Part shown: piece after piece, positions 33,252 to 45,924 of the stretch
How positions within the stretch are numbered: position 1 is the stretch's first letter
How the letters are laid out: each line of letters begins with the position of its first letter
NCBI GenBank assembly: GCA_045837725.1
Contig: JBEWZL010000302.1
Coordinates: 186,001-250,000 of the forward strand
DNA length: 64,000 nt
Reading direction: 5' to 3'
Origin: Vermamoeba vermiformis
Lineage: Eukaryota; Tubulinea; Echinamoebida
Program-made: the position numbers and the translations under genes
The notes under the pieces: generated by a model
The model's database searches: none
What the model was told of the DNA's origin: nothing
The model's input: the letters and a program-made list of their open reading frames with translations, nothing else

Positions 33252-34698
33252 TTAAAAGAAAAGGATAATTGTGGCTAATGCAAATGTTGGTGTTACTAAA
33301 CCAGTGCTTGAAATGAGCTGTCCGCGATCAACGGGAGGTCTTGTGCTCATCGGACGGCTACTACTCGGAGTTGGTGGTGCAACAGGAGGGTTGACTAGTA
33401 GATGCCGTTAATAATCAAATAGATCCTTAAGTTCAATCCAGTACGCACCACAGTGACCTGATTGACACGTCAAACTAGCACAGTCGCTGTCACTCGAGCA
33501 ACGATCGCCGATGTCACAACCATTGCACGAGCCACCACAATCAGTGCCAGTCTCGTTCTGATTCTTAATCCCGTCGCTGCACCTCGCTAAAGCTAAGTGT
33601 AGTATAGTGTCAGACACCGACAATGTTTGCGCTTGACACGTGTCAATTTGTGACACTTACCACAAACACCTTGTGTGCAATGAAGACTGACACAGTCACT
33701 GCTCGTAGTACATGTCGCATGACCGGCGCATGGACCACAAGGGCCACCACATTCAAACATCAGTCTCGTATTGGTTCTTGGTGCCGTCAGTGCACGTCGG
33801 TGCAACTAAGGCGAATTAGAAAGCGTAGTTAACGGGACTCAGAACGTACCACAAATAGACTCCACACAGTGAAGACTAGTGCAATCTTGATTTACTGAGC
33901 ACCGTTGGTCATCAGAACACGGTGCACAAACGCTGCCGCAATCAGTGTGAGTCTCGTTCTGATTTTAATGCCATCGAAGCAAGTAGCAGCGACTGAAGCG
34001 ACATTAGAATTTGACTGGTGACAATCGAAGTACTTACTGCACGTGGAGTTGGTGCAATGAAGACTGCTGCAATCGTTGTTGTCGTTGCATGAAGCATTAT
34101 CAGCGCATCGTTGACACGTGTCACCGCAAACAATCGGTATCGCTTTCATCCTGATTCTTGATGCCGTCATGGCAAGTAGGTGCAGCTGAGCGAATCTAGA
34201 AACGCATAGAATCAGTGAAGACTCGAACAGTCGTTGTTCACAGAGCACGAACTGCCGTCAGAGCAGCTATCGCACGAGCCACCGCCGCAGTCAACATCAG
34301 TCTCGTTACCGTTTTGCGACATCCATTGAGATCCCGTAAATTGGGTAAGAAAAAAGATTTGTCGAGTTCGGGCCCGTGAAGAAGAACGACCACCTAGTCC
34401 GCCGTCAGTATTGTAGTTTAACTCTTATGACATCATACCCATCAGCTCCTCCATCGGTATAATAATAGCAACTGCCTGAAGAGTAGCTAATGCGTATTGT
34501 AAAAGAAGTACCAAGATCTTGCGCAGTGTTGTAGATCACGCGACCCCCTTGTCCTTCTTGCGGGCCTGATAGCGATATATAACTGCCTGCATATACACCC
34601 ACAGTCCCTTGTGCAGCATAGCTATTTGTTATAGGTGACTCGCTTACAGTTGCGAGTTCCACGAGGACCAAACTAGCTATGAAGAGGGTTGTTAACAA
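33252..34698 (-). pseudogene. Broken GPI-type surface protein with tandem Cys-rich DGIKN repeats
   Basis: ATG at 34698 with signal peptide (LTTLFIASLVLVELATV) and a beta-rich, possibly L-type-lectin-like stretch (FTIRISYSSGSCYYYTDGGA). Five repeat exons follow, each about 45 residues with the plan C.DGIKNQNET.TDCGG.C..C..G..C....DC.SL.C....CG. The last exon (about 33397-33252) is Pro/Ser-rich and ends in a hydrophobic GPI-signal-like tail (STGLVTPTFALATIILFF). Repeat 5 (about 33597-33461) is intact. Repeats 2, 3 and 4 each carry a one-base indel, repeat 1 ends in a premature TGA, and the lectin-like exon also changes frame. Either a decaying gene or clustered indel errors. Confidence 0.65.
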
Positions 34699-35216
34699 AT
34701 TAAACAGCGTTGTTGCATTGTTTCAAAACGCAATAAAATACGCAACGAGGTAACCTTGGTACAACCTCACCAAAAGGATATTGTTCTTATTGGTAGCTGT
34801 TCACTCGAACCTAGCGGCCAAGTGCATTCAATCATTGCGGTTCATTAAATCGTTCACAAGTCGATCCGTTTCAGCTGCCCTACAATCAGTTGGCTGAACT
34901 GGTTGCTTAAGAACATCTCCTATATAAAGATTCTCTTTCGATGGACTATTTTCAAAGCACGTGCAAACATCAAGCACCAGATCTTGGAATCGCAACATCG
35001 AAATTGGGTTGAATAGTTATTCTACGTTCAAGATCATGATTGTAATGTCCTACGGTTATTACCAGCTCTCACAAGTGCTCGGGGTTGGAAGTTGACGAAA
35101 TTTCCGCCGTTCACTGGCCGAAGAATTTACGGCGCAAATTTGATCCCACTAATTCAACGAGCAGAAGTGAAGGATGACCACATGTATATATCAACACTAA
35201 GGCAATTATAACTACA
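34699..35216. promoter_or_regulatory. Divergent upstream region
   Basis: Lies between the start of the broken surface-protein gene and the start of the ankyrin-WD40 gene. A TATA-like CTATATAAAG sits near 34920. Nothing coding is supported. Confidence 0.35.
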
Positions 35217-38200
35217 ATGTATGCAGAACACTATTTATGCAACGGTGAAGGTTCTGCAGATGAGGCTGAAGATGCGCGAACTCCCTTGGATATTTTTCAA
35301 GCCCTCATCATGGGGCGGAAGAAACGAGTAGAACAATTATTAGACAATTCAACAAATGAAATTATATTACACTTAAAAGCACGAGACGAGCTCGGAAGGT
35401 AAATATAAAACATCTGACATATTTTTCATTATTCCATAAATTAAAAAAAATTGGTTCGTATAAGCAATATCAATAACATACGATACAATGACGAATTTAT
35501 TCGAGCATTTCTATCAAATAGAATATTTTATTTGTTGGTGTCCAGATTTGTCAAGCGTAATTTCAATTAAAATGTTATTATTTGCGTTTCTTGATGCCAA
35601 TAATAATGTTATTGTCGTTTTATAATGACAATTTATTTTAAAGTCGAATTCTAATTCGTTACAGTTACAAAGAGTTTAAGATCTTTCGTCTAACTGCTCT
35701 GGGACATTTATCGACCTTGTCCTTAGCTTAAATATACTATCTATAACATATATAGCATATATTTCGTACAAAGACCGTTTTGTATTCGGATATAATACCA
35801 GAAAGATTTCCGTGTGCTTGACAACTTTACTATGCCAAGGAACAATTCTCTATTACTATAAGACCACTTTAATAACGATAAATAGCTTATGCGAGCCAAG
35901 TTTGCTACACTTGCGGATTAAATACCTCTCCGCTCGTTTTAGCTTCAATTTTGTACGGGGTTGGATCTCGCGTGTAGCACGAGGTTCAAGACTTGTTTTC
36001 TAGCTTATATTACTGATTCAAACATCTCATGTTGCGGATAAACATAGATCTCACCGGACTTGTTTTAACTATAGGACGCCGTTGTTCTTAGCGTGTCAAT
36101 ATGGCTCCGTGAAGTTGGTCGAAAAGATCATCGCGACAGGTGCCGCGAAGATCGATCAAACCGATCAGGATAACTGGTCTCCCCTTTTTATCGCTTGTTT
36201 ACGTGGCCATACCAAAGTGGTCGAGAAGTTATTAGAAGTAGGAGCAGATCCAGAAATACGCGAGAACCGGAACGGATGGACTCCATTCTTAGCTGCTTGC
36301 TTTGCGGGACACGTGGATATTGCGCGGATGTTAATAGCTCATGCTGCCAAAATAGGTTCGTAGTTGTCGGTTAGCACAAACGTTGCGCTTGTTTGAATTT
36401 AAATTCAGATCTTGTATTCGTCTTTTCTTCTCGTGTGTCTCGAAGGCGGATGGAAAAAAGATTTTGGATGTTAATTTCATTCTAACATCTATTTTTAGGC
36501 GTTGTAGATAACGAAAAACGAAGTGCTTTATTCTTGGCAGTATTACAAAACCATGTAGTTATAATTGATCTCTTATTGGCTTTGAAGGACAAATTGGATG
36601 TGAATGCCGCAGATGTTCACGGTAAGTCTAATTATCATTGATCCTATTCAATAATTTTATATTCCGATACGACTCGCCGTAATATTACTGAACCATTAAA
36701 ATATGGTGGCGGTCGATCGACAATTCCGACGCGTAGATCGAGAAATTAAACAAAAGATATTGCCTTGATTGGATGCGCAATTACCTATTTTACTCATTGC
36801 ATCCAATACTTATGAAATCGATTTGTTTCTGTATTTTTGTGCATCCGTTACTTCTGGATCATATTCCAAAGCGTCAAGCTTCGTCCTATTATTAATTTTA
36901 TGGCGCTGTGTTGCTCACTCGGGTTACTAAATCTATTAAATGCGGACAAATTTGAATAATTGCCAATAACTTTACGCGTTTGGCAGAACGAGTTTGTGTT
37001 TCGGAACGGGATCTGACTTCGTACTAAACCACTCGCTAAACAGCCAATACGACGATATACCACTTTATATTATATTTAAAACTATAGGAGACCTTCCGCA
37101 TTTTTGTATTCTGTGCCAAACATACACAGTCGCAATTTTCTAAATATAGTAAACCGGTTTGATATTTATGTGTTTGAATTTATTACCCACGTATGCAGCG
37201 AACGTTCCATATTCGATTGCCCGACTTTTGCGTGCAAATTTTATGTTTAATATCGCTTTGGAGTATTATCTCCGATTGATCTGCCGTCAGATCCGAAATT
37301 TTTATTTCTTTGTACTAATAGTTTTATTAACTAGACCGAACGCCCTTCTATTTGGCCGTGCAAAACAACAACATCCCTGTGGTGGAGAAACTTTTGCAAG
37401 CCGGATGTGACATAAATCACCCTGACAAGGACGGACGATCGCCAATTGTATTCGCGTACAAGTGCGGTAAGTCTTTTATGGTTTTATATGGCATATATAT
37501 ACATCCATTAAGCGTATCATCTGTTGGAATTTCCTCAGCCTGAGATGGTTGGTCTAAATTAAGTGCTTTTGAATCAAAATTATTCGTTCTCTTGTGGGAT
37601 CGCGCGAGTCGAGTGACTTGAGCAAGTCCTAAACTTGACACTATGATAAGCACAATAGTTGTGAATATAAACGTGTTCATCCGCAGATGATAATGCATCC
37701 AATTACACAACCGTTCCACGTTATGGAAATTTTAATAATTTATTAACGTTCGTACAATTGTAGGTGATAAGAATATTGTGGATTATCTGATAGCCAAGGG
37801 TGCAAACACAGTCGCCTTGGAAAGCATTGCTGCACAAGAGGCAATGCGGACTATTAATGACTCACCGCCGTGCGAGGGCATTTTCCAGACTACCATGACA
37901 CCCGAGCCGCAGGTACGTGTTGACGCTTCAATAGCGGATTTATATATGATTGTTTAAGTGACATTTATATCGTATACTTTTTGTCTTGGCACTGTCGTTA
38001 TACTTATATGGTACCCGATCCGTATTGTTAATTACGACTAGTGTGCGATAACATTGAATATCAGTTGGGTGCACGCTTTACAAATTTAATGTTGCACGTG
38101 CAACACTCCGGCATTAAACCCGAACTTTCTAACGTTGTTGCATATCAAAACTAATGATATTAATGTATTATAGACCAAAGTCATGGTGTTCACGCGAGAA

Positions 38201-40363
38201 GGCGATAATCGATTATGGTGCGGTTGTTCTGACGGATCTATTCTGGTGTTTGATCTCAATGTACGTATAATAATCGATCCGAAATTAGCCATTGTTATAT
38301 TATGAAACTTCCAATTGGCATTTTCAATGTTTTGTGTGGCGCGAAATTTGGTGCGATAAAATTTAATTGCCACAAAGCTAGAAGTCAAATATAGAAACTT
38401 CTATGCTTGATCACGTGATCGGATCGCTAATCCCATTTTTTTAAACAGACCAACGCTATGATATTGTACGCTGATAAGATTCAAAAGAGAACCATTCACG
38501 ATTTGATATTAGTCGGGGATCACGTTTGGTCACTGAGCGGGAACAGAGAAGTCTATATTTGGAAGTGGAATCCAGACGCTATACAGAAGAACGTACACGA
38601 CGTAAGTTTCAATTATAATACGGTGCCTTAACTCGCGGCCAAGCTCGCGGCATAGGGATCTCGGTCATTGCCCTCGTACTGGCGTTTTTACTGATGATTT
38701 TATTATGTAGCCCTCGCCTCTGACGCTCATAGATAAGATTCAACAACAAGAAATAAATTGTATAATAAGAGTTGGTGATGAAATCTATGGAGGATCATGC
38801 AACAACACCGTGTTCGTGTGGAACTCGAAGGTACGTTCAGTTAGTCAGCAAAACTTTTCACTTTCAATACTAAATTTAAATACTATTGCTCTATTGACAA
38901 TACAAATTCTATAACATGCTTATTGCCAATAATGCCATCCGTGCAAAAACGATTTTAGATCTTGCGCGGATGGATTAATTTCGTTTCGTTGCTTTTTATA
39001 CTATGATTGCTATCGTTTCTAATATCGTTGATTGAAATATAGGCTATTATCAATAAGGAAGTCAAAGTATTCATTCCATCACACATCCAGCTACCCGATT
39101 TTGAGAAGTTTGTGTCAGCGATCCTATATCACAAAGATCGAATATACGTCGCTATTAAGAAAGTGGTACTGTGCTATGATATGAAGGTACGTCTTCCATA
39201 TTCAATAGGTCGCTAGAGCAACCAGCAGATCGTCGCAAAATGATCGATCCTCAGCAAACAAAAAATTCTTCTTTTTCATCGGACTACTTGGACAAGTTTA
39301 TCATTATTAATTACCATATGCAATATGCCATTTAGATCGCGTTAAACCGGTGTTTTTGAAATTTGCCTTAAATGGCTTTGGTAACTTTTGTGTTTTTGAT
39401 TTTTAAAAATCTCCGCAATTCCTTCGGATGATCTCCAATTTACTAACCAACCTTGAATTATACAGACATTTGATTATAAGGGATGCTTAGAAGGGCATAA
39501 CAACGTCATATCAAAGATGGTTGCCTTCGACGATTTTCTTCTGTCTTGTTCTCGTGACGGCTCCATCCGTGTGTGGAATGTACAGGTATGATTCTCATTC
39601 TTAATTTTATCTTAAAGATCGCGATCTTAGCATTTCTATCAATCTTAAATTCACTGAAGCCTTTCCTTGTGGTACCAAATCGCAATTTATGGTTCGAATT
39701 TTCGCGCAACGGACCGATTAATTCGCCACAACGAATTTCGCATTTAATGGCGTCGAATATAATGCAAATCTGCTTACTTAAAGTCTAAACACGCGATCTT
39801 TGCAATATAATGAATCTTCGGGCAAAAGGGTGACAGCGCTCGATCCGAAAAGTTTTTTGTCAAATTTTCATTCTCGATCGATCTTTCGCTGTAGTACTTA
39901 TTCGTACGAATATACATATTTATAAATACAGTTAGTAAGGCGATCATCTTAAAATTGCAATGCAACGAACTGTCATGAGCCCGAAATTTTGTTGTTCTGT
40001 TGTAATCGAATTCTAATCTGATTTTAATCTTAAGACGCTCAAATGCGAGAAAGTTAAAGAAAAAGTGCACGGAGGAGAAGTCTTTTGTTTGCTTTTTACT
40101 GGCGGCGACCAACTGCTGTCCGCTGGTTTCGACAAGAACATTCTATGTTGGAACTACAAGGTACGTCACAAGCACTTTACCATCATATAATAGCCGTCGG
40201 CTACAACATATATACAAATACTTACTATTGTCATCAGACATTGGAGCTACAAAAACAGATCACAACATCGCACTCCCGAGAAATTGCCTCGTTATTTTGG
40301 GACACGCAGCGGCATCGATTATGGGTCGGCAGCTTAGACAAAACAATGTCGCTGTGGCAATAA
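35217..40363 (+). CDS. Ankyrin repeat-WD40 repeat protein
   Basis: About 12 exons. The N-terminal half has ankyrin repeats: TPLFLACQYGSVKLV-type text at 36076 onward (WSPLFIACLRGHTKVVEKLL, WTPFLAACFAGHVDIARMLI), then RSALFLAVLQNHVVIIDLLL, TPFYLAVQNNNIPVVEKLL and DKNIVDYLIAKGA. From about 38175, six or seven WD40 blades follow, each ending in a WD-type strand: SDGSILVFDLN, NREVYIWKWN, NNTVFVWNSK, KKVVLCYDMK, RDGSIRVWNVQ, DKNILCWNYK, LDKTMSLWQ. From the first blade onward almost every intron lies in phase 0 at the end of a blade. Several introns are long for this locus (35402-36075 and about 36627-37334). Likely a scaffold protein; partner unknown. Confidence 0.85.
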
Positions 40364-40705
40364 CACGGTGCAATCAATCCTATATAATATATATCACTTA
40401 CGAACTACCCCATCCACCTTGAAACCCTACCCAACCCCAATATTTATTTACACCCCTCAACCCAGCGAAATAATAATAATCCCATTGATTTTTTGTTTGT
40501 CGAATGCCATCACCCAACATTAGCGGTTAAGAACTTTTTTGACGACAAAAGGAAATACCCACTGTTGTCGTTATTGTACAAATAATAAATACTTCTAAAC
40601 GGATAAAGAAGTCTTAATACATCGTTTACTATTTACAAAACCGAAGGTCGTTGATCAAAACGTTATTGTAACGGCACGTCCGAAGATCTCGATCTCGCGT
40701 CTCTT

Positions 40706-41603
40706 TTACTTTTTGAACTTCTTGTTCGGATGTTTCTTGTTGTGCTTATGACCTCCGCTCGGACTCTTTCTTTTTTTGTTCGCATTGATCTTTCTAATCT
40801 CTGACTTTGACTTCTTGACTTCCTCGTTAGAAGCCCACGGGCTCTTGGCACTCGATTTGACTGGAGCTGTCACAGCGGTCGTAGTTGAAGCCGATGGGCG
40901 AGCACTAACAGCAGGAGTAGTGTCGCCCTCTTCTTCCTCGTCGTTTAATACTGCACTCGTAGTAGCTGTAACAATGACGCCGGGTGCGTTGTATTGTACC
41001 ACTGTCTCGGTCGCGTTATTGTTGTTCTCGGTGGACTCGAACACTTCATCGATATCGTTGTCTGATGCATCATCAACCTCATCAGCGGGCATGACCTCCT
41101 TCAATGCGTCCTCGAGCTCTCCTTGACCACTGTGAGAATGGTGCATGAGTACAAAGTAGGCAAGGTTATCGATTGAAAAAATGCTAACTTACGTCATTTC
41201 TTGGATCGCCTTTGCCATGTGTTCTCTTCGCTGATAACGATAAATTGTTATTAACTATGACGAGCAGTGGCAAATAAAACCATACCTGTTGCTTTTCTAA
41301 CGTGCGAGCCTCTTTCTCTTTGGCCTTCTTTTCTGAATTAGCTTTATTTCTTCGCTCGATCTTTCGTTTATGAAAATTGTTCAAATAATCACTATTGAAT
41401 ATTATTAGTAATTTTGGTAATTAATTTTTGATTTTCTCGGGTGAATCGCGATCTGGATGTCATAATTAACTACACCGAACTTACTTGCGGGATTCGTCAT
41501 CGAATACTACTTCGTACTTCGCCTTTTTCTTCGGTTTGCCGTAGATATTCCAATGCTGCGAGTCCTCCACGGACTTCTTATTTTTGTTCCTCTTTCTGTA
41601 CAT
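40706..41603 (-). CDS. NOL12: NOL12/RRP17-like nucleolar protein
   Basis: Four exons: 41485-41603, about 41391-41287, about 41230-41192, and about 41132-40706. The diagnostic block spans the first intron: YEVVFDDESRK then DYLNNFHKRKIERRNKA, matching the NOL12/Rrp17 pattern VFDEE.R.DYL.GFHKRK.ER. Yeast Rrp17 and human NOL12 act in pre-rRNA ITS processing. The C-terminal half is acidic, Ser/Thr/Ala-rich, ending in a Lys-rich nucleolar-type tail (KKHPNKKFKK). The start is set at 41603 (MYRKRNKNKK), directly after a CAG acceptor-like site; an in-frame Met at 41783 would add 60 atypical residues. Divergent to RPS29. Confidence 0.8.
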
Positions 41604-41978
41604 CTGAGTTGGATATACTCTTATCTCTAATAAGCACCACGAAACTATCGTATTCCAACGTGCAACAATGTTCAAACTGCTTCGGTAAGCTCGCCAGAGT
41701 TGTTTTCCTTTTGGGCTAAAATTCTTCGGAAAAAGTTTGGCCTGAAAAAATTTACCGTTGATTTGTTCAATCTTTTCTTCCATCGATTTCTTTCCTGCAC
41801 CTTTTGTCGTTGCGTTTACATATAGAAAAGTAAGTAGTCACATCTTAGTATTTCTATCGTTGTGTTATCAAATAAGCGAAATTGCGCGTCAATGCGCGTT
41901 TACTAATGCGAGCTTAGATTTGATCGAGTATTTATTATCAGCTGAAGATATTTATTAATAATTATTGTAGAAGCAAAA

Positions 41979-42437
41979 ATGGTCAACCCTTGGCACACTC
42001 ACCCCAAGAACTACGGAAAGGGCTCAAGAAGATGGTGAGTATTAATTTAATAATTATTATTTTATATTTTAGCGAGCTCGAATATCGGCCAGTTGCTAGA
42101 ATTTAACATGAAATGCATTATGTGGATAATTATGGATGCGAATGCGCGAATTATGCGCTTTTATGACAAGAATCTATGGGCAGAATCTAACAGTATTTGT
42201 ATTTCAGCCGCGTTTGTGGTAACCACCATGGTTTGATCCGAAAGTACGAGATGAACGTTTGCAGACGCTGCTTCCGCGAACAAGCCAACGATATTGGTTT
42301 CTTCAAGGTAAGATTTGAAAGCATCGGGATTGAGCAAAAATTCATTACAAATTATATAATTTGGCTCTACTACTGCCCATTGCTTCGTTTAATCTTCAAA
42401 CACTGATATTAATCGCTTTTTATTTTAGATGAGATAA
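41979..42437 (+). CDS. RPS29: 40S ribosomal protein S29 (uS14)
   Basis: Three exons: 41979-42034, 42208-42307, 42429-42437, the last coding only Met-Arg-stop. The protein begins [19 protein letters not shown] and has the zinc site CRVC...CRRC followed by [14 protein letters not shown], about 54 residues as expected. A probable 5' UTR intron runs from GTAAGTAG at about 41831 to TTGTAG at 41970, placing the transcription start near 41800, within 200 bp of the divergent NOL12 gene. Pairing of two ribosome-related genes at one promoter suggests co-regulation. Confidence 0.97.
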
Positions 42438-43090
42438 ACGCAACAAAAGAAATTAAAAGATTTCAATTGGCCCTTTTGAAGTTGTAATCAAGGCTTCATC
42501 TTGTACAACGCGTAAATAATATAAACTAAAAACCCTTAAAAAAATACAAACGTGCGGCAAATCTGATCTAATCCGGTCGAGACGGTTTAGGTGCTAAGCC
42601 CAAAGAAGACTTTTGTTGTTTGAAATGTTCAATATTCGGGCAAACAAATGAATTTCTAACGAATTAAGAAGGTTCATCGCGTTCCCATCGCGACACAAGA
42701 GTCAGATTCTGTAGCTACGGAAAGCCACCTTACAGTTAGCACGTGCTAACTGTTTACCTACCCACTCAAAGATCTAATGAAACAACGTCGTTGTTAAATT
42801 AAGGGTACACTGTTCACTAACTTCGAAGGCAGGGCTCGTGGCTCCTACTCGGCAAGCTGTCATTCTCCGATCGCGTCAACCCTCCAAGTCATACCGTACG
42901 CACGACACTATCACTATACCCAAGTGCGGACACCATTGCGCTAACTAGTTAAAGCAAAAAGGTACGTGTACACGGGTGGCACGTCATTCGTCAGATCAAC
43001 TCGGGACGTGGCGTGGACGTCTCTTTCAGAAAAAACGGAAAAATTCTATGTTCTTATTCTAGTGCGTCATCGACCACATATCTACAACTG
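42438..43090. other. Intergenic region with a 22-bp perfect palindrome
   Basis: About 650 bp between RPS29 and the first Cys-repeat receptor. The only structure I can support is the palindrome at 42732-42753. No tRNA-like A and B boxes were seen. Confidence 0.4.
42732..42753. promoter_or_regulatory. 22-bp perfect palindrome centred on CACGTG
   Basis: ACAGTTAGCA followed by its exact reverse complement, centred on the E-box CACGTG, about 340 bp upstream of the Cys-repeat receptor start. A bHLH or other dimeric factor site is a reasonable inference. Confidence 0.45.
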
Positions 43091-44392
43091 ATGCAGAAAG
43101 TTCTAGCGCTCACGCTCTTATTCGGACTTAATTGTAAGTTGCCACCAATTGTTATCCAAAGTTGTCTCATTTTATTCGAATTAGTGCAATTAGTCATTGC
43201 AACGTGCAGTTCAGAGACTGCTAGTGCCTGCAGTAATGGTTATAACGACTGCGTAATGGCAGCTAGCAACAACACTGACGAACTCTGCAATTGTTTTGGA
43301 GCTTACGCGGTTTGCCTTCTTGATAACAATTGTATTGACAGCACCGAATTCCAAAATCTCGTGGTAATTACGAACCTGTTGATTTACAAATCATTTCTAA
43401 TCTTTGATCTTGGAAAAAAAAGGGATACTGCGAGTCAAATTATGGCTGTGCCCCGCAACAATGCTCTGGTGGTGTAGTTACACCTGTATCAGCGCCATTT
43501 TCGGCCCCTGTTGCCTCCGCTCCTGTGGCTCATCGCGGGTGTGACACCAGTGTTTGCATTGATAATTACGGTCCCTGCTTGAATAGAAGTACTGAAGGAT
43601 ACTGTCCTTGCTACGGAGAGTACTTGGCATGCATATTTTACGCGGGTTGTTTGAGCGAAACCGAGTATCAAAGTGCCATTGTAAGGATGTTTTTCAGGTC
43701 TTGGATCGAGCTTAATACTAACTTGCTTTAGCTGTCGTGCGAGCAAATGGGCTGCTCATTGCAGCAGTGCTCTTTGGAGGCTCCAGTTGCCCCTCCTGTT
43801 GACGCTCCTATTGCATCCCCCGTCAGTACTCCCACTTCTACGTGCAACGCGGATCAAGCTACTTTCTGTGCCAATGACTACAACGTTTGTGCCGCCGCAG
43901 CAGGAGCGAATGTTAGCGCTATCTGTAGTTGTTATGGCCCGTACTTTGTTTGTCTTTATGATTTCAGCTGTATAAGCATCAGTCAATACGAGAGCCTCAT
44001 CGTAAGTCTTGCTTATCAGAGTATACACAATCTCTTCGTATTACTCACGATATACTATTAAGCAAACGTGTCAACAATCCGGCTGTACAGCACAACAATG
44101 CACTGGCAACGGCATTACTCCCGTGGCTGCACCTATTGACGCAACGCCAGTCACTATGACCCCTGTGAACGCACCAACCACGTCAACTCCACTTGGTGTT
44201 CCTCCTACTAGCGCTCCACTCGCTCCACCAGCGTCGGTTATCTGCTTGGAGCCTTGGGAGGTCGTATTGATCATTGTGGGCTCAATGCTCGCTGGTATCG
44301 GTGTTGCAGCGATTGTTGGTGTCATCATTTACTTCTCAAGACGCTCGAGTAATAAGAAATCGACCAAATATGCCAAGCTGCTGCACTATTAG
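43091..44392 (+). CDS. Cys-repeat receptor-like type I membrane protein, copy 1
   Basis: Signal peptide from ATG 43091 (MQKVLALTLLFGLN..). Three ectodomain repeats of about 60 residues follow, each split over two exons. Plan: C.....A.C.N.YN.C, then C.CYG.Y..CL....CI....F..L|(intron)..C....GC...QC. Repeat cores: CNCFGAYAVCLLDNNC, CPCYGEYLACIFYAGC, CSCYGPYFVCLYDFSC. Pro/Ala/Ser/Thr linkers (APVAPPVDAPIASPVS) separate the repeats. The last exon has a membrane helix (VVLIIVGSMLAGIGVAAIVG) and a short basic tail (SRRSSNKKSTKYAKL). I recognise no named domain. A paralogue follows 285 bp downstream with an almost identical last exon. Confidence 0.75.
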
Positions 44393-44676
44393 ACAGACTT
44401 GAAGAGCAGTTCAGCCGTCAATAAATGCCTTTAGGCGTGGTTTGGCTTAAGGCGATCATTATGACCGGGGGTCGGACTACGTATCAGAGCTCGGATTGGT
44501 GGTACTCTTCTGGTTTGGGTGGGCAAACGTAGGAAAGCTCGTCAAAGTTGCACACCAGTCCCGTTTGGAATTTTCTTTTGTGCGTCGTTGGTTTCTCGGT
44601 TCTGTTCCACAAAAACAAGAAAATTATTCTTTATTACCTTCAAGTACGAGCATACATCAACACCAACATCGTCACA

Positions 44677-45924
44677 ATGGAAAGAGTAATTGTGCTAGCC
44701 CTTTTAATTGCGAATGGTAAGTAGTAATGTCTTGCAACGACCCTGACATTTTGTACTACAGTGCAGTTAGCTATGGCTTCTTGCCCTACAGAGACATTGA
44801 ATGCGTGCCGAGGAACCTTCACAACCTGCGTGACAGCTGCGGAAGGTTCACAAGACGCCATCTGCGCTTGTAGTGCCAACTACGCGTTTAGTCTATTGGA
44901 CAATGCTTGCATCAATATTCAAGATTATCAGACTATTATTGCAAGTATCAATTTATATCATTTTCTTTCCTTATACCTTTTCTAATGGTTGATCTACAGG
45001 ACGACTGCGCCACATCCGGCTGCACAATGCAACAATGCCTTAACGGAACGCTACCAATAGACTCGCCTATATCCACGCCTAACTACTTTTCTCCCGACGC
45101 TACTTGCAATGCAACCTTTGCGATATCCTGCTCCTCTGCGTTCCAAAGTTGTGTGGGGAATTCGGTTGCGGAAAATCTTTGCAACTGCTACGGACCATAT
45201 ATATTCTGCACGTATGACTCGGGTTGCATCACTGAGGATGAGCTCCAACGCCTCGTGGTAAGTACCTTGAGGTCCCATCTAGTCCCCTGCTTTCGATCCC
45301 GGAAATAACCTGGTTTTTAGCAAATAAATTGCGAACAACAACTAGGATGTTCAGCGGAACAGTGCAATTCAGCTACAAACAGCCCTCTTAGTCCTATTGA
45401 CCCTCCTGTTTCCGAAACTCCCGTGTCGCCGTGCAACTCCTTGGCTGCTATCGCTTGCGCAGACAGTTTTAATAGTTGCAACTGGGCTGCTCAAACTAGC
45501 GCTGAAGTTTGTGCATGCTACGGACCTTATTACAATTGTCTCTTCGACATTGGCTGTTTGGATTTAGACCAGTACTGGAGTGAAGTTGTAAGTACTTGCT
45601 ATGTTATCTGTTCGCAGTATAAGGCTCACCAGTTTATTTTAGGGATCGTGCGAACAAACTGGTTGTAGCCTCGATGAGTGCACTGGCAACGGCACTGTCG
45701 CTTCGCCTGTAAACGCAATTCCTCTTGGGGTTACCCCTACGAGCGCTCCATTTGCTCCACCAGCGTCGGTTATCTGTTTGCAACCTTGGGAGCTCGTGTT
45801 GATCATTGTGGGCTCAATGCTCGCTGGCATCGGTCTTGCAGCGATTGTTGGTGTCATCATTTACTTCTCAAGACGCTCGAGTACCAAGAAATCGGCGAAA
45901 TATGCCAAGTTACAGCGCTACTAA
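44677..45924 (+). CDS. Cys-repeat receptor-like type I membrane protein, copy 2
   Basis: Tandem paralogue of the preceding gene. Signal peptide MERVIVLALLIAN, then three repeats (CACSANYAFSLLDNACI, CNCYGPYIFCTYDSGC, CACYGPYYNCLFDIGC), each followed by a separate exon with the C...GC...QC motif, then linkers shorter than in copy 1. The final exon encodes the same membrane helix (VLIIVGSMLAGIGLAAIVGV) and tail (SRRSSTKKSAKYAKLQRY). Its DNA differs from copy 1 at few positions over about 120 bp, while ectodomain repeats are clearly diverged. Repeat 1 has lost one canonical Cys-Tyr pair (CSANY for CYGPY). Confidence 0.75.

Noticed and set aside
42540-42960. tRNA or other small RNA gene downstream of RPS29
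   Set aside because: No A-box/B-box pair or cloverleaf could be built; only the E-box palindrome stands out.
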